Positions 15,425 to 24,058 of a DNA stretch of 64,000 nucleotides are shown piece after piece. Origin of the DNA: Candidatus Obscuribacter phosphatis (GTDB lineage: Bacteria > Cyanobacteriota > Vampirovibrionia > Obscuribacterales > Obscuribacteraceae); assembly GCA_001899315.1 (NCBI GenBank), contig MOYA01000002.1, positions 619,848-683,847 on the forward strand. Reading direction: 5' to 3'. Position 1 is the stretch's first letter. Each line of letters starts with the position of its first letter. The translations under genes were made by a program, and so were the position numbers. The notes below the pieces were generated by a model, which saw only the letters and a list, made by a program, of their open reading frames with translations, was not told where the DNA came from and made no database searches.

Positions 15425-17956
15425 ATGATAAAGTCCGGTCAAAATTCTAATGCTGATCAAATTGCTCTTGCCGACCAAATAGCTCAGGCGACCACTTGTC
15501 TGAATGAGTACTGGCCTCTTGAGTCATTCATTGCCCTCAATGCTCTCAAAGGTTATGAAAAGGTTCCGTTTGAGGATGCAATTGAAATTGGTCGCAGTCT
15601 TTTCGGCAGCGAAGGTCACCTCAAGCTTTCTGATTATCGCGCCATGTACGAGACTGGCCGAATTAATCCGGAAGATTTGAAAGAAGCTTTTAAATATATA
15701 AAGGAAAGCCCGCGACTTTCACAGGAAGAGTTCATTGAATTGACCGCTAATTCTTCCTGGAGCAGCTTGCTTGATGGTTACTGCGGCACCTCGCTTGTAA
15801 ATTCGATCAATGAATTGGTGATCAAATGGCTGGGAGCTTACTTTGATAAGACCCAAGCTCAGTTTCAAGTCAAAGAGTCAGGTCTATTTCGCACTTGGCA
15901 CAGACTGGTGGTACATGAAAAATCCCTTGATCTTACCTGCCAGTGGCGTGAGCTTTTTGCCGCTCTTCCTGGTCCGCAGCTGACATCACTGGCCGCACTA
16001 GAGTTTTTGTTGCAAAAAATCGGAGTAGGCGAGGCCGATGTAATTCCGTATATGCGGTCACATTTGATTGCCCTGCCCGGCTGGTCAAGCTATCTGCTCT
16101 TTTGTCAGAATCGCCAAGGGGCGAAAGAGTTGATAGTCGATTATCTGGCCATCAGGCTCTTTTATGAATACTGTCTTGCTTCCAGTTGGGTCAATCAAAG
16201 TGCTTCTCGGCAAGGGGGATTTGAAAAGAGTTTTTCACGTCTGAACAGTCTCAAGAAAACAGACGACATTGTGGTCGGTGGTTTTTCGGGGGTGAAAGAT
16301 GCTTCGGATGTCTGGCAGGAAGCCTATGAGATCAACTATAGAAACAGACTCTTAGATCAGATTAGCGGCAATTTTGAAAATCGTCGGGAAGCTCAGGGAC
16401 CTGATGTCCAGATGGTTTTTTGTATTGATGTGCGCTCCGAGCCTGTGCGCCGGCACCTGGAATTTCTCTCTACCTATGAGACTCTTGGTTTTGCCGGTTT
16501 CTTCGGCATGCCGATGCGTTTCAAACCTCTCGGCGGCGAACGCTCTCTCGATCTTTGCCCGGCTTTGCTCAGTCCCGATAAGGCTGTGAGTGAATGCTGC
16601 AGCCATGAAAAAGAGGCGGAGCGTTATACATCTTTGAAAGCTCTGGGCTCGGCGGCTTTGCTTTTGCGTAAGAAACTGAAGAGTTTCCTAGCCACCAGTT
16701 TTGGTTTGATTGAAGCCTTCGGTGTCTGGTCGGCTTTGCCTCTTTCCGGTAAGACTCTCTTTCCTCAAGGCTTTACTGCCGCTTATGCCAAGCTCTGGCA
16801 GGTGGTCGGCGGCGAACCGACAACCAGTCTCGACCTTAGTGCTTATACGCTTGATGAGAAAATAGCCACTGCCTACGGTGCGCTCTGCGGCACCGGCTTG
16901 GCTGGGCGCGAGCATTTGGCACCGCTAGTGGTGCTTTGTGGACATGGCGCCAGCTCGCAGAACAATCCCTATGCTTCCGCCCTCGATTGTGGTGCCTGCG
17001 GTGGTAATTCCGGTCGCCACAGTGCCAGATTGGCAGCTGCCATTCTCAACGATGAAGAGGTGCGGGCTGGACTAAGCAAAGAGAAGCAGATAAGCATTGC
17101 CGAGACGACTCGTTTTTTGGCATGTGAACACGATACAACCAAAGATACTTTTCGCTTTTTTGATCTCGACAATCTCAAACAGTTCAGTGCCGAGCAAAAG
17201 GAAATCTTTGCCAAGCTGCAGAAAGATCTGGAACTGGTCGGCGCACTGGTCAGAAAAGAGCGGGAGAAGCGCTTACCTTTGTCCAGTCTCAAGGGCTTTA
17301 ATCATCCCTTTGCTCGGGCCTGCGACTGGGCACAAAATGCGCCCGAATGGGGCTTGGCTCGTAATGCCGCCTTTGTTGCGGCGCCGCGCAGCCTTACCCG
17401 GGGTCTCGATCTGGCTGGTCGCACTTTCTTGCATAGCTATGATTGGAAAGCCGATGAGAGCGGTAAAGTGCTGGAGTTGATTATGACCGCACCGATGGTG
17501 GTGGCGCAGTGGATCAATTCTCAGTACTATTTCTCGACCATGGACAACCGCCTGCTTGGCAGCGGCAGCAAGGTCTTGCACAATGTGGTCGGCGACTTCG
17601 GCGTTATGCAGGGGCTGGGTGGAGATCTGCTCTTGGGCTTGCCGAGGCAATCGGTCATGAGCGGTGAAGAAGTGCTTGAACACGAGCCCATGCGACTTTT
17701 AGTCTTGTTGGCGGCACCGGTGCCGATGATCGACAAAGTTTTGTCGGCTCATCCAGCCGTGGCAGATCTGGTCAATAACCGCTGGATCCATCTTGTTTCA
17801 GTCGGCGATGACGGCTCTTTCCAGCAGGCTCTGGGCGTCGGTCGCTGGATCAAGATTGAGAGAAAGCAAGTGCTTGAGAAAGTCGTCATTGACAAAGTCG
17901 TCATTGACAAAGTCGTCAGTGAGAAAGTCGTCAATGAAAGAGTCGATGCTTTGTAG
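15425..17956 (+). CDS. dabA: DabA (DUF2309/UPF0753) inorganic-carbon uptake protein
   Basis: DabA is a beta-carbonic-anhydrase-like, zinc-dependent protein that with DabB accumulates bicarbonate in the cytoplasm. The expected zinc-site residues are visible: Cys333 and Asp335 in CIDVRSE, His507 in LCGHGASS and Cys522 in DCGACGG. At 843 residues the length is typical. The tail is unusual, with four copies of a five-residue repeat (KVVID and variants) from an imperfect 15-bp DNA repeat. A ribosome site GAAGGG precedes the ATG. The stop codon overlaps the GTG of the next gene by one base, indicating translational coupling. Confidence 0.92.
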   Translation: MIKSGQNSNADQIALADQIAQATTCLNEYWPLESFIALNALKGYEKVPFEDAIEIGRSLFGSEGHLKLSDYRAMYETGRINPEDLKEAFKYIKESPRLSQEEFIELTANSSWSSLLDGYCGTSLVNSINELVIKWLGAYFDKTQAQFQVKESGLFRTWHRLVVHEKSLDLTCQWRELFAALPGPQLTSLAALEFLLQKIGVGEADVIPYMRSHLIALPGWSSYLLFCQNRQGAKELIVDYLAIRLFYEYCLASSWVNQSASRQGGFEKSFSRLNSLKKTDDIVVGGFSGVKDASDVWQEAYEINYRNRLLDQISGNFENRREAQGPDVQMVFCIDVRSEPVRRHLEFLSTYETLGFAGFFGMPMRFKPLGGERSLDLCPALLSPDKAVSECCSHEKEAERYTSLKALGSAALLLRKKLKSFLATSFGLIEAFGVWSALPLSGKTLFPQGFTAAYAKLWQVVGGEPTTSLDLSAYTLDEKIATAYGALCGTGLAGREHLAPLVVLCGHGASSQNNPYASALDCGACGGNSGRHSARLAAAILNDEEVRAGLSKEKQISIAETTRFLACEHDTTKDTFRFFDLDNLKQFSAEQKEIFAKLQKDLELVGALVRKEREKRLPLSSLKGFNHPFARACDWAQNAPEWGLARNAAFVAAPRSLTRGLDLAGRTFLHSYDWKADESGKVLELIMTAPMVVAQWINSQYYFSTMDNRLLGSGSKVLHNVVGDFGVMQGLGGDLLLGLPRQSVMSGEEVLEHEPMRLLVLLAAPVPMIDKVLSAHPAVADLVNNRWIHLVSVGDDGSFQQALGVGRWIKIERKQVLEKVVIDKVVIDKVVSEKVVNERVDAL
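17879..17938 (+). repeat. 15-bp tandem repeat, four units, 3' end of dabA
   Basis: Four in-frame 15-bp units begin AAAGTCGTCA. The first two are identical and the last two diverge at two to four bases. They encode KVVID, KVVID, KVVSE and KVVNE. A charged Val-rich heptad-free tail of this kind is not part of the DabA core and looks like recent slippage expansion. Confidence 0.85.
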
Positions 17957-18789
17957 TGAACAAAGAAATCGTCCTGGTCACCAAGCATGGCAAGGAGCGG
18001 GCTGTGAGGCGCCCGTTTTGGGTCGGCTTAGGTCAGACAATTTGCACAACCGACTTCGATACCGACTTGCTTGGTACTTTTAGCGGCGAAATCGAGCGAC
18101 TTGATTCGCCTCGTGAAACTTGCATCAAGAAAGCAAAGATCGGTTTGGCTGCAGGCTGCCGCTCTGCTCTGGCCAGTGAAGGCAGTTTTGGGCCCCATCC
18201 CTATCTGCCTTTCATTGCCTCTGATTTTGAGATCATGGCCTATATCGATGACGATGGTACTGAAGTGGTGGAGCAGCTTTTGGCTTATCGCACCAATTAT
18301 GGTCATCTTGACTTAAAGCGAGATTTTCATGAAGCAGAGTTGCAGGCTTGGCTGGAGCGAGTGTGCTTTCCCTCTCATGCAGTCATTCTTAAGGTGCTTG
18401 ACGGTGATCAGATTGTCTATCTGGAAAAAGCAATAAACAGCCCTTCTCAGCTGAAAGACTCCTTGGCTTCTGCCGGCAAGCATACCGGGCAACTGCGCCT
18501 GGAGACCGATATGCGTGCCCATTGCAATCCTACGCGCATGGGTGTAATCGGTCGACTGGCAGTGAAGTTGGTGCGCCGTCTGCTCAGTCAATGTCCTTCT
18601 TGCCAGGCTCCTGGCTTTGGCATAGAAGGGCAGGAGCGCGGTCTGCCTTGCTCTTTATGCGGTAATGCCACCGACCTGGTGCTCTTTGATATTTTTGCTT
18701 GTCCCCGCTGTCGCAAGCAAGAACGTCGACCGCGCTCGGATGGTTTAAAGAAGGCTGCGCCGGGAGATTGTCAGTTCTGTAATCCCTAG
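17956..18789 (+). CDS. DUF6671 family protein with C-terminal zinc cysteines
   Basis: The pattern of the first ~200 residues (LVTKHGKE, then FDTDLLGTFSGEIER, then ASEGSFGPHPYLPF) matches what I recall of the DUF6671 family, whose activity is unknown. The C-terminal part has cysteine pairs CPSC, CSLC, CPRC and CQFC (residues ~215-276), indicating zinc-ribbon-type metal binding. The GTG start shares its G with the dabA stop codon. Tight coupling to dabA suggests a role in inorganic-carbon metabolism or its regulation, which is inference. Confidence 0.75.
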   Translation: MNKEIVLVTKHGKERAVRRPFWVGLGQTICTTDFDTDLLGTFSGEIERLDSPRETCIKKAKIGLAAGCRSALASEGSFGPHPYLPFIASDFEIMAYIDDDGTEVVEQLLAYRTNYGHLDLKRDFHEAELQAWLERVCFPSHAVILKVLDGDQIVYLEKAINSPSQLKDSLASAGKHTGQLRLETDMRAHCNPTRMGVIGRLAVKLVRRLLSQCPSCQAPGFGIEGQERGLPCSLCGNATDLVLFDIFACPRCRKQERRPRSDGLKKAAPGDCQFCNP

Positions 18790-18811
18790 ATTGTTCAGTT
18801 AGCTGTTTTGG

Positions 18812-19843
18812 CTAATGGAAAATAGAAGCGATTCTTTTGATTGTCTCTTCTATATCATGGCGCTCAATGCCGAAATGAGTCACGGCCCTGATCCCCTTAT
18901 TTTTTTCGATGCCGGTCAAGATGCCTTGGTCTTTCATTTTGCGCACTAGATCTTCTCTATCCATGCCGCTTTCAGTGGTTGGTTCAAAAAAGACCATATT
19001 GGTAAAAGGGCCAAAGCTGACTTTGATAAATGGAAGCTGTGAGAGACCGGAGGACAGTAATTCGGCATTTTTGTGGTCTTCGTCAAGTCTTTCCTGCATA
19101 TTGTCCAGGGCATAGATTGCCGCTGCCGCCAGTACGCCTGCTTGGCGCATACCACCGCCAAGAGCTTTGCGCCAGCGTCTTGCCTTGCTGATAAATTCAT
19201 GGCTGCCGGCGACAATTGAACCGGCAGGGCAGGCTAGCCCTTTTGAAAAGCAGAGCTGCACCGAGTCTACAGCCGATGTAAAGTCTGAGATTGGACGTTT
19301 GAAATGACGGGCGGCATTGAAAAGTCTGGCGCCATCTAGGTGCACGCTCAAATTGTGGTTGAGGGCTAGTTCTTTCACTTGATGCAAATAGAGCGGCGTG
19401 AGGGGCATACCGTTCCAGGTATTTTCTACGGCGATAAGCTTTGTCACCGTGCGATGGGGATCGTCTTCGTTAATGGCTCTCTTCAGCTCGCCGAGGTCAA
19501 ACATACCGTCTTCATTTTTGATGGTGCGCAAGCTGATGCCGCCCAGGGTCGAGGCTCCGCCTTGTTCCCATCTGGCAATATGGCTCTGGTCGCCCAAAAT
19601 GATTTCATCACCCCGGCCGCAATGACTCAAACATGCCACCAGATTACCCATGGTGCCTGAGGCGACAAAGAGGGCTGCATCTTTCTCGGTCAGTTGGGCT
19701 ACTTTTTCTTGCAGGGCATTGACTGTGGGATCTTCGCCATAGACATCGTCACCCAAAGGGGCATCATACATGGCTCGGCGCATGGCTTCAGGCGCCAGCG
19801 TCACTGTATCGCTGCGAAGATCGATAGTGGTATCTTGCCCCAT
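18812..19843 (-). CDS. ltaE: Low-specificity L-threonine aldolase
   Basis: This PLP-dependent fold-type-I enzyme cleaves L-threonine or allo-threonine to glycine and acetaldehyde. The N-terminal signature IDLRSDTVT, the motif LDGARLFNAA and the PLP lysine in SKGLACPAG support the call. The ATG at 19843 lies four bases after the lysC stop and gives a normal N-terminus; an in-frame TTG at 19858 would add five residues. Neither has a strong ribosome site. Cotranscription with lysC links threonine/glycine turnover with aspartate-family amino-acid synthesis. Confidence 0.92.
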   Translation of the reverse strand: MGQDTTIDLRSDTVTLAPEAMRRAMYDAPLGDDVYGEDPTVNALQEKVAQLTEKDAALFVASGTMGNLVACLSHCGRGDEIILGDQSHIARWEQGGASTLGGISLRTIKNEDGMFDLGELKRAINEDDPHRTVTKLIAVENTWNGMPLTPLYLHQVKELALNHNLSVHLDGARLFNAARHFKRPISDFTSAVDSVQLCFSKGLACPAGSIVAGSHEFISKARRWRKALGGGMRQAGVLAAAAIYALDNMQERLDEDHKNAELLSSGLSQLPFIKVSFGPFTNMVFFEPTTESGMDREDLVRKMKDQGILTGIEKNKGIRAVTHFGIERHDIEETIKRIASIFH

Positions 19844-19847
19844 TTCT

Positions 19848-21218
19848 TTAGTCGGCAAAGAAGTAGTCGTGCAATTGTTGCACAGCCCTGTCAGCGTCTT
19901 TAGACATGACGAGGAAGCTCAAGTTAATATCGGAGGCGCCGCCTGATATGACCAGAATATTGACGTCTTTCAAAGCCGAGAAGACTTCACCGGCGATACC
20001 GGATCTTTCTCTGAATTGGCGACCGACAACTGTCACTATGGCTGTGTCATGTGTGACCAAGAGGTCACCTAATTCTTTCAAATCTTCTTTGATTGCTTCC
20101 AGCCCGTCGTTGTTATCGATGGTCAGTGAAATCGATACTTCAGAGGTGGCGATTAAGTCGATTGGTGTTTTATGTCTGTCGAAAACTGAAAAGACTTTGG
20201 CCAGGAAGCCATGGGCCATCAGCATGCGAGGCGAGCTGATGAATAAAGCGGTGATGTTTTTCTTGGAAGCTATGGCGCAGACATTGCGAACTTTGCCGCC
20301 GGTGGTGACATTCTGGCTTGGCTGTCCCTGGATGAGAGTGCCTTCGCTTTCAGGGCGCATGGTGTTCAAGACTTTCACCGGAATGTTTTTCTCCACTGCC
20401 GGCTTGATCGTGAGCGGGTGCAAGACTTTCGCTCCAAAGTAAGCCAATTCGGCGGCTTCCTGAAAGGAGACTTCTGCTATCGGTAAGGCATTTTTGACTA
20501 TACGAGGGTCGGCGGTCATCATGCCGTCTACATCAGTCCAAATTTCAATACAAGTAGCACCGGCGGCGACGCCAAGAATCGAGGCTGAATAATCTGAACC
20601 ACCGCGTCCAAGAGTAGTGGTAACGCCACTTTCAGTGGAACCGATAAAGCCTTGGGTGATTACTGTAAAGCCGTCCTTGCTGAGACGCGCTATATCTTTA
20701 GCCTTCTCGTCGATTATTTCCCATAGAGGGTTGGCTTTGCCGAAAGTATCATCGGTAATTACCAGTTTTCTGGCATCGAGCCACTGCACTTTCATACCGC
20801 GGGCTGTAGCATATTCGGCTAAAACCCGCGAAGAAAGCAATTCTCCGACAGAAGAGACGGCATCGATTGAGCGCTTAGACAATTCACCCAAATAGTTGAT
20901 GCCGCGCAAGACAGATTCAAGCTCGCTTAGATGCTCATTGAGATCTAACAGCAAGGCTTCTGCCTTTTCTTTCGATAACAAGCCTTTGACCGCATCGATG
21001 TGCTTGTTGCGCACCATGTCTATCTGGGCGAGGGCGCCGTCGAGGTCGCGTCTGACAGCCAAGTTGGCCGCTTCTATGAGGGCGTTGGTGACGCCGCTCA
21101 TTGCCGAGACCACCACCAGGGGCGGTGCACTGGCGCGTGCTCGTTCTATCAGTCCGTAAACTTGCTCGAAGCGCTCTTTCGAGCCCACCGAGGTGCCGCC
21201 AAACTTCATTACGATCAT
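19848..21218 (-). CDS. lysC: Aspartate kinase
   Basis: This enzyme phosphorylates aspartate in the first step of lysine, threonine and methionine synthesis. The N-terminus has the family signature MKFGGTSVGS, the kinase domain runs to about residue 290 (with GRGGSDYSA near 208), and two ACT domains follow, as in feedback-regulated lysine-sensitive monofunctional enzymes of about 450 residues. No homoserine dehydrogenase domain is fused. The gene lies 44 bases downstream of murA on the same strand and directly before ltaE. Confidence 0.95.
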   Translation of the reverse strand: MIVMKFGGTSVGSKERFEQVYGLIERARASAPPLVVVSAMSGVTNALIEAANLAVRRDLDGALAQIDMVRNKHIDAVKGLLSKEKAEALLLDLNEHLSELESVLRGINYLGELSKRSIDAVSSVGELLSSRVLAEYATARGMKVQWLDARKLVITDDTFGKANPLWEIIDEKAKDIARLSKDGFTVITQGFIGSTESGVTTTLGRGGSDYSASILGVAAGATCIEIWTDVDGMMTADPRIVKNALPIAEVSFQEAAELAYFGAKVLHPLTIKPAVEKNIPVKVLNTMRPESEGTLIQGQPSQNVTTGGKVRNVCAIASKKNITALFISSPRMLMAHGFLAKVFSVFDRHKTPIDLIATSEVSISLTIDNNDGLEAIKEDLKELGDLLVTHDTAIVTVVGRQFRERSGIAGEVFSALKDVNILVISGGASDINLSFLVMSKDADRAVQQLHDYFFAD

Positions 21219-21262
21219 GGTTAACAGCCTTAGTCGTTGTCGCCTGTTCTAAAGACTCTATT

Positions 21263-22570
21263 TTAACGTCTGTAGATGTCTGCGCCCAGAGATCTCAGCC
21301 TTTCTTCAAGACGATCGTAACCACGATCGAGATGGCTCAGTCCGGTAACTTCGGTGATGCCGTCAGCGCCGAGACCGGCAATGATAAGACAAGCGGCAGC
21401 GCGCAGGTCGCTTGACTTGACTTCGGCTCCCATTAGTTTGGGCACACCTTTTACAATGGCTGAATTGGCTTTCAACTGAATGTCTGCACCCATGCGGCGC
21501 AATTCACCCACTTGCATGAAACGATTTTCGTAAATGGTTTCGGTGACAATCGATGTCCCTTCAGCCACTGCCAGTACAGCCATAACCGGTGCTTGCAAGT
21601 CGGTGGGGAAGCCGGGATAAGGAACCGTTGTGATATCGGTGGGCTTCAGCCTGCCGGTCGTCTTGATTTTGATCGTGTCGGGGGCATATATCGAGCACTC
21701 GACACCCATTTCGTGAATCTTGGAGATGACTGCGTAGATATGGTCGGGTTTGACTCCGTCGATAACCACTTCGCCGCCGGCAGCCATACAGGCATACAAG
21801 AAAGTACCAACTTCCAAGCGGTCGGGAATGGTATCAACCACGGCACCATGCATTTCTTCCAGCGGTACACCGTCGATGACGATTTGATAAGTGCCGGCAC
21901 CTGAGATTTTGCCGCCCATGGCATTGACGCAGTCAGCCAAGTTGACAATTTCAGGGTCTTGAGCGGCGTTCTCGATGATGGTTTGACCTTCGGCAAGAAC
22001 GGCGGCCAGCATGATATTTTCGGTGGCGCCGTTGGATGGTCTATCGAGATAAATACGAGTACCGACCAGTTTCTGAGCCGAGGCGAAAACATAGCCATGG
22101 TCGATGCCCACTTCGGCACCTAGCAGTTTGAGACCGCGCTCATGCAGGTCAATGCGGCGTTCGCCGATGGCGCAGCCGCCCGGAAGGGAAACTTTGGCTT
22201 CGCGGCAGCGGGCGAGGAGGGGACCGAGAACCACGAAGGAAGCACGCAGTTGGCTGACTAACTCATAAGGAGCTTCGATTTCGGTGAGGTTGGTGGCATC
22301 GATTTTGACTTCATCGTTAGCCACTTCTACCTTGGCACCAAGGTGTCTTAAAACTTCGCCCATCATGTGCACATCGGTGAGATTGGGCACATTACGCAGA
22401 ATGGTTACATCTTTAGCCAAAAGTGCTGCTGCCATCATTTTCAGAACAGCATTCTTGGCGCCGAAAACTTTTGTCTGTCCGTAGAGCGGTTTGCCACCAC
22501 GGATGATTATGCGTTCTTCTGATTCGGTCTTAGCCGGGGGGTCTAGTCTTGTCGCTTGTGGTGGTGTCAT
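21263..22570 (-). CDS. murA: UDP-N-acetylglucosamine 1-carboxyvinyltransferase
   Basis: MurA transfers enolpyruvate to UDP-GlcNAc, the first committed step of peptidoglycan synthesis. Lys39-Asn40 of the substrate site (FGAKNAVLK) and the catalytic loop with Cys133 (LPGGCAIGERR) are visible, so the enzyme should be of the fosfomycin-sensitive Cys type. The 435 residues include an extra N-terminal stretch of about 20 residues. It may head a minus-strand unit with lysC and ltaE. The 257-base region upstream is shared with the divergent cytochrome gene. Confidence 0.96.
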   Translation of the reverse strand: MTPPQATRLDPPAKTESEERIIIRGGKPLYGQTKVFGAKNAVLKMMAAALLAKDVTILRNVPNLTDVHMMGEVLRHLGAKVEVANDEVKIDATNLTEIEAPYELVSQLRASFVVLGPLLARCREAKVSLPGGCAIGERRIDLHERGLKLLGAEVGIDHGYVFASAQKLVGTRIYLDRPSNGATENIMLAAVLAEGQTIIENAAQDPEIVNLADCVNAMGGKISGAGTYQIVIDGVPLEEMHGAVVDTIPDRLEVGTFLYACMAAGGEVVIDGVKPDHIYAVISKIHEMGVECSIYAPDTIKIKTTGRLKPTDITTVPYPGFPTDLQAPVMAVLAVAEGTSIVTETIYENRFMQVGELRRMGADIQLKANSAIVKGVPKLMGAEVKSSDLRAAACLIIAGLGADGITEVTGLSHLDRGYDRLEERLRSLGADIYRR

Positions 22571-22827
22571 TATTTGCCGCTTTTCTTTGAGAAGTGGTAA
22601 GCCAGTTATGATGGTGCGACGAAAGAATTTGAAAAATTAGGGGAATTTCGCCTCACTTCTTACTCTACAACGTAAAGGTAAACTCAATGTTAAGCATATT
22701 TTCTATTACCATTAATGGCGAATAAGATAGTTGCGGCAACCTGCCCCGGTTTTCGATTTTGGTATTGAAAACAGTTATAAAGTAGGATGTAAAAGTGCGG
22801 TAAACTCTTGTTGTCAAGCGAGTTCTA

Positions 22828-23256
22828 GTGAAGAAACTATACATAAATCGGCACTTTCAAAGAGTCTCTTTAAAAGAGCAGATCTTTCATCTTGGCAGCG
22901 TCTCTTTTGTCTTCTTGCTCACTGCCTCTCTTCTTTCTGGTTGTGTCATGTCTGAGGAGATGCGGCGCATTGAAGCGGTGAAGAAAGCGCAGCGCGAGCG
23001 AGATCTGGAAGGTTCAACCAATTTGACCGGCGAACAGATCTTTGTGCGCAGCTGCAATACCTGCCACCCAAATGGACGAGCCGGGCTTGGACCCACGCTC
23101 GAAAGCCTGCCCAGCAAATTTCCGGAAGATGCGGCTCTGAAAGCTTTCATTCGCAAAGGCAAAGGTATGATGCCGCCGCAGAGTGCCGATCGCATCAATG
23201 ATGTGGAGCTGGATAGTCTGATTGCTTATCTCAGACAGCTTGATTTTTCAAAGTAA
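22828..23256 (+). CDS. Lipoprotein-anchored mono-heme cytochrome c
   Basis: The 142-residue protein has a hydrophobic segment ending in lipobox LLSGC (Cys39), so it is probably exported and lipid-anchored. One heme-binding motif CNTCH lies at 76-80, and a Met in GKGMMPPQ (114/115) is the likely axial ligand. The fold is small class I cytochrome c. It would carry single electrons at the outer face of the inner membrane. No oxidase or reductase gene lies nearby, so its partner is unknown. The start is GTG with a weak ribosome site. Confidence 0.85.
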   Translation: MKKLYINRHFQRVSLKEQIFHLGSVSFVFLLTASLLSGCVMSEEMRRIEAVKKAQRERDLEGSTNLTGEQIFVRSCNTCHPNGRAGLGPTLESLPSKFPEDAALKAFIRKGKGMMPPQSADRINDVELDSLIAYLRQLDFSK

Positions 23257-23272
23257 GTCTCTCAAAGTAAAT

Positions 23273-24019
23273 CTATTGAGTGATGAGCATTTCGAGCAGC
23301 CAAATTACAGCCCCTAGAAAGGCTAAGACCATGACTATGCGCGAGATCGGTGCCGGGCTGGAAAGATTGACTGCCTTAATGGGCGAATAGCGCATAAACA
23401 CTTGTGAGATGCGATCGCGATCGGCTAGATAGATTGAAGGAATAATCAGCGGCCAGAGGCGCTTCTTCTTAAGATTTGGGTGATAGAGAACGATAATTAG
23501 TTCGGGACTTAGATAAACCTTGGTAATTTGGTTCCAGTTTACTGACTTGCGCTGAGGCCAGTAAGGTCCTCGATATTTGATGCCGTAATGACTGAGTTGC
23601 AGGCTGGAAGGTGTGAGAAAGGGTCTCAGACCAATCAAGATTGCCAGTAGGGCAATGGAAAGGAAGAAGCCTTCCACGCTGTAAAAGAGTCGCTTGTCGT
23701 TGGAGAGGTAAAGTGGAGTCCAGCAGTATTTTGCTAGGCCGAGATAGGCGGAAGCAAGCACCAAGCACATCAGTAATTCGCTCGGTTCCTTTGATTCGAC
23801 GAAATTGTCTTGGGCTTCTGAGTCTATCGGATCGTCCTTAAGAGAACTTAGATCTTTAAGAGCGCTTTGCTCTCTTACTGCCGATAAGTCACTGCCTGTC
23901 TTTGTTTCAAGGTTTGGCTTCGTTTCGCTGTTTGCAGGCTCAGCTTGGGTGAGATCGACGCCGTCTGGAATGTCGGCGTATGGATCGATATCTTGAGCTT
24001 CTTTTTCTGGAACAGTCAT
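23273..24019 (-). CDS. Conserved-type membrane protein, function unknown
   Basis: A ~75-residue acidic, hydrophilic N-terminus precedes two close hydrophobic segments. A region resembling a PH-like bacterial membrane domain follows (YGIKYRGPYWPQRKSVNWNQITKVYL), and there is a final hydrophobic helix at the C-terminus. I chose the ATG at 24019; an in-frame GTG at 24046 would add nine residues. It follows the HerA-like ATPase gene by about 40 bases and may be cotranscribed. No function can be assigned. Confidence 0.65.
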   Translation of the reverse strand: MTVPEKEAQDIDPYADIPDGVDLTQAEPANSETKPNLETKTGSDLSAVREQSALKDLSSLKDDPIDSEAQDNFVESKEPSELLMCLVLASAYLGLAKYCWTPLYLSNDKRLFYSVEGFFLSIALLAILIGLRPFLTPSSLQLSHYGIKYRGPYWPQRKSVNWNQITKVYLSPELIIVLYHPNLKKKRLWPLIIPSIYLADRDRISQVFMRYSPIKAVNLSSPAPISRIVMVLAFLGAVIWLLEMLITQ

Positions 24020-24058
24020 AAAGATAGAGTACTTCAATTGAAGCACTCAAGCAAGAAG

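Noticed and set aside
22731..22955. Plus-strand frame overlapping the cytochrome gene start
   Set aside because: It overlaps the cytochrome frame, which has a clear lipobox and heme motif; the alternative has no features.
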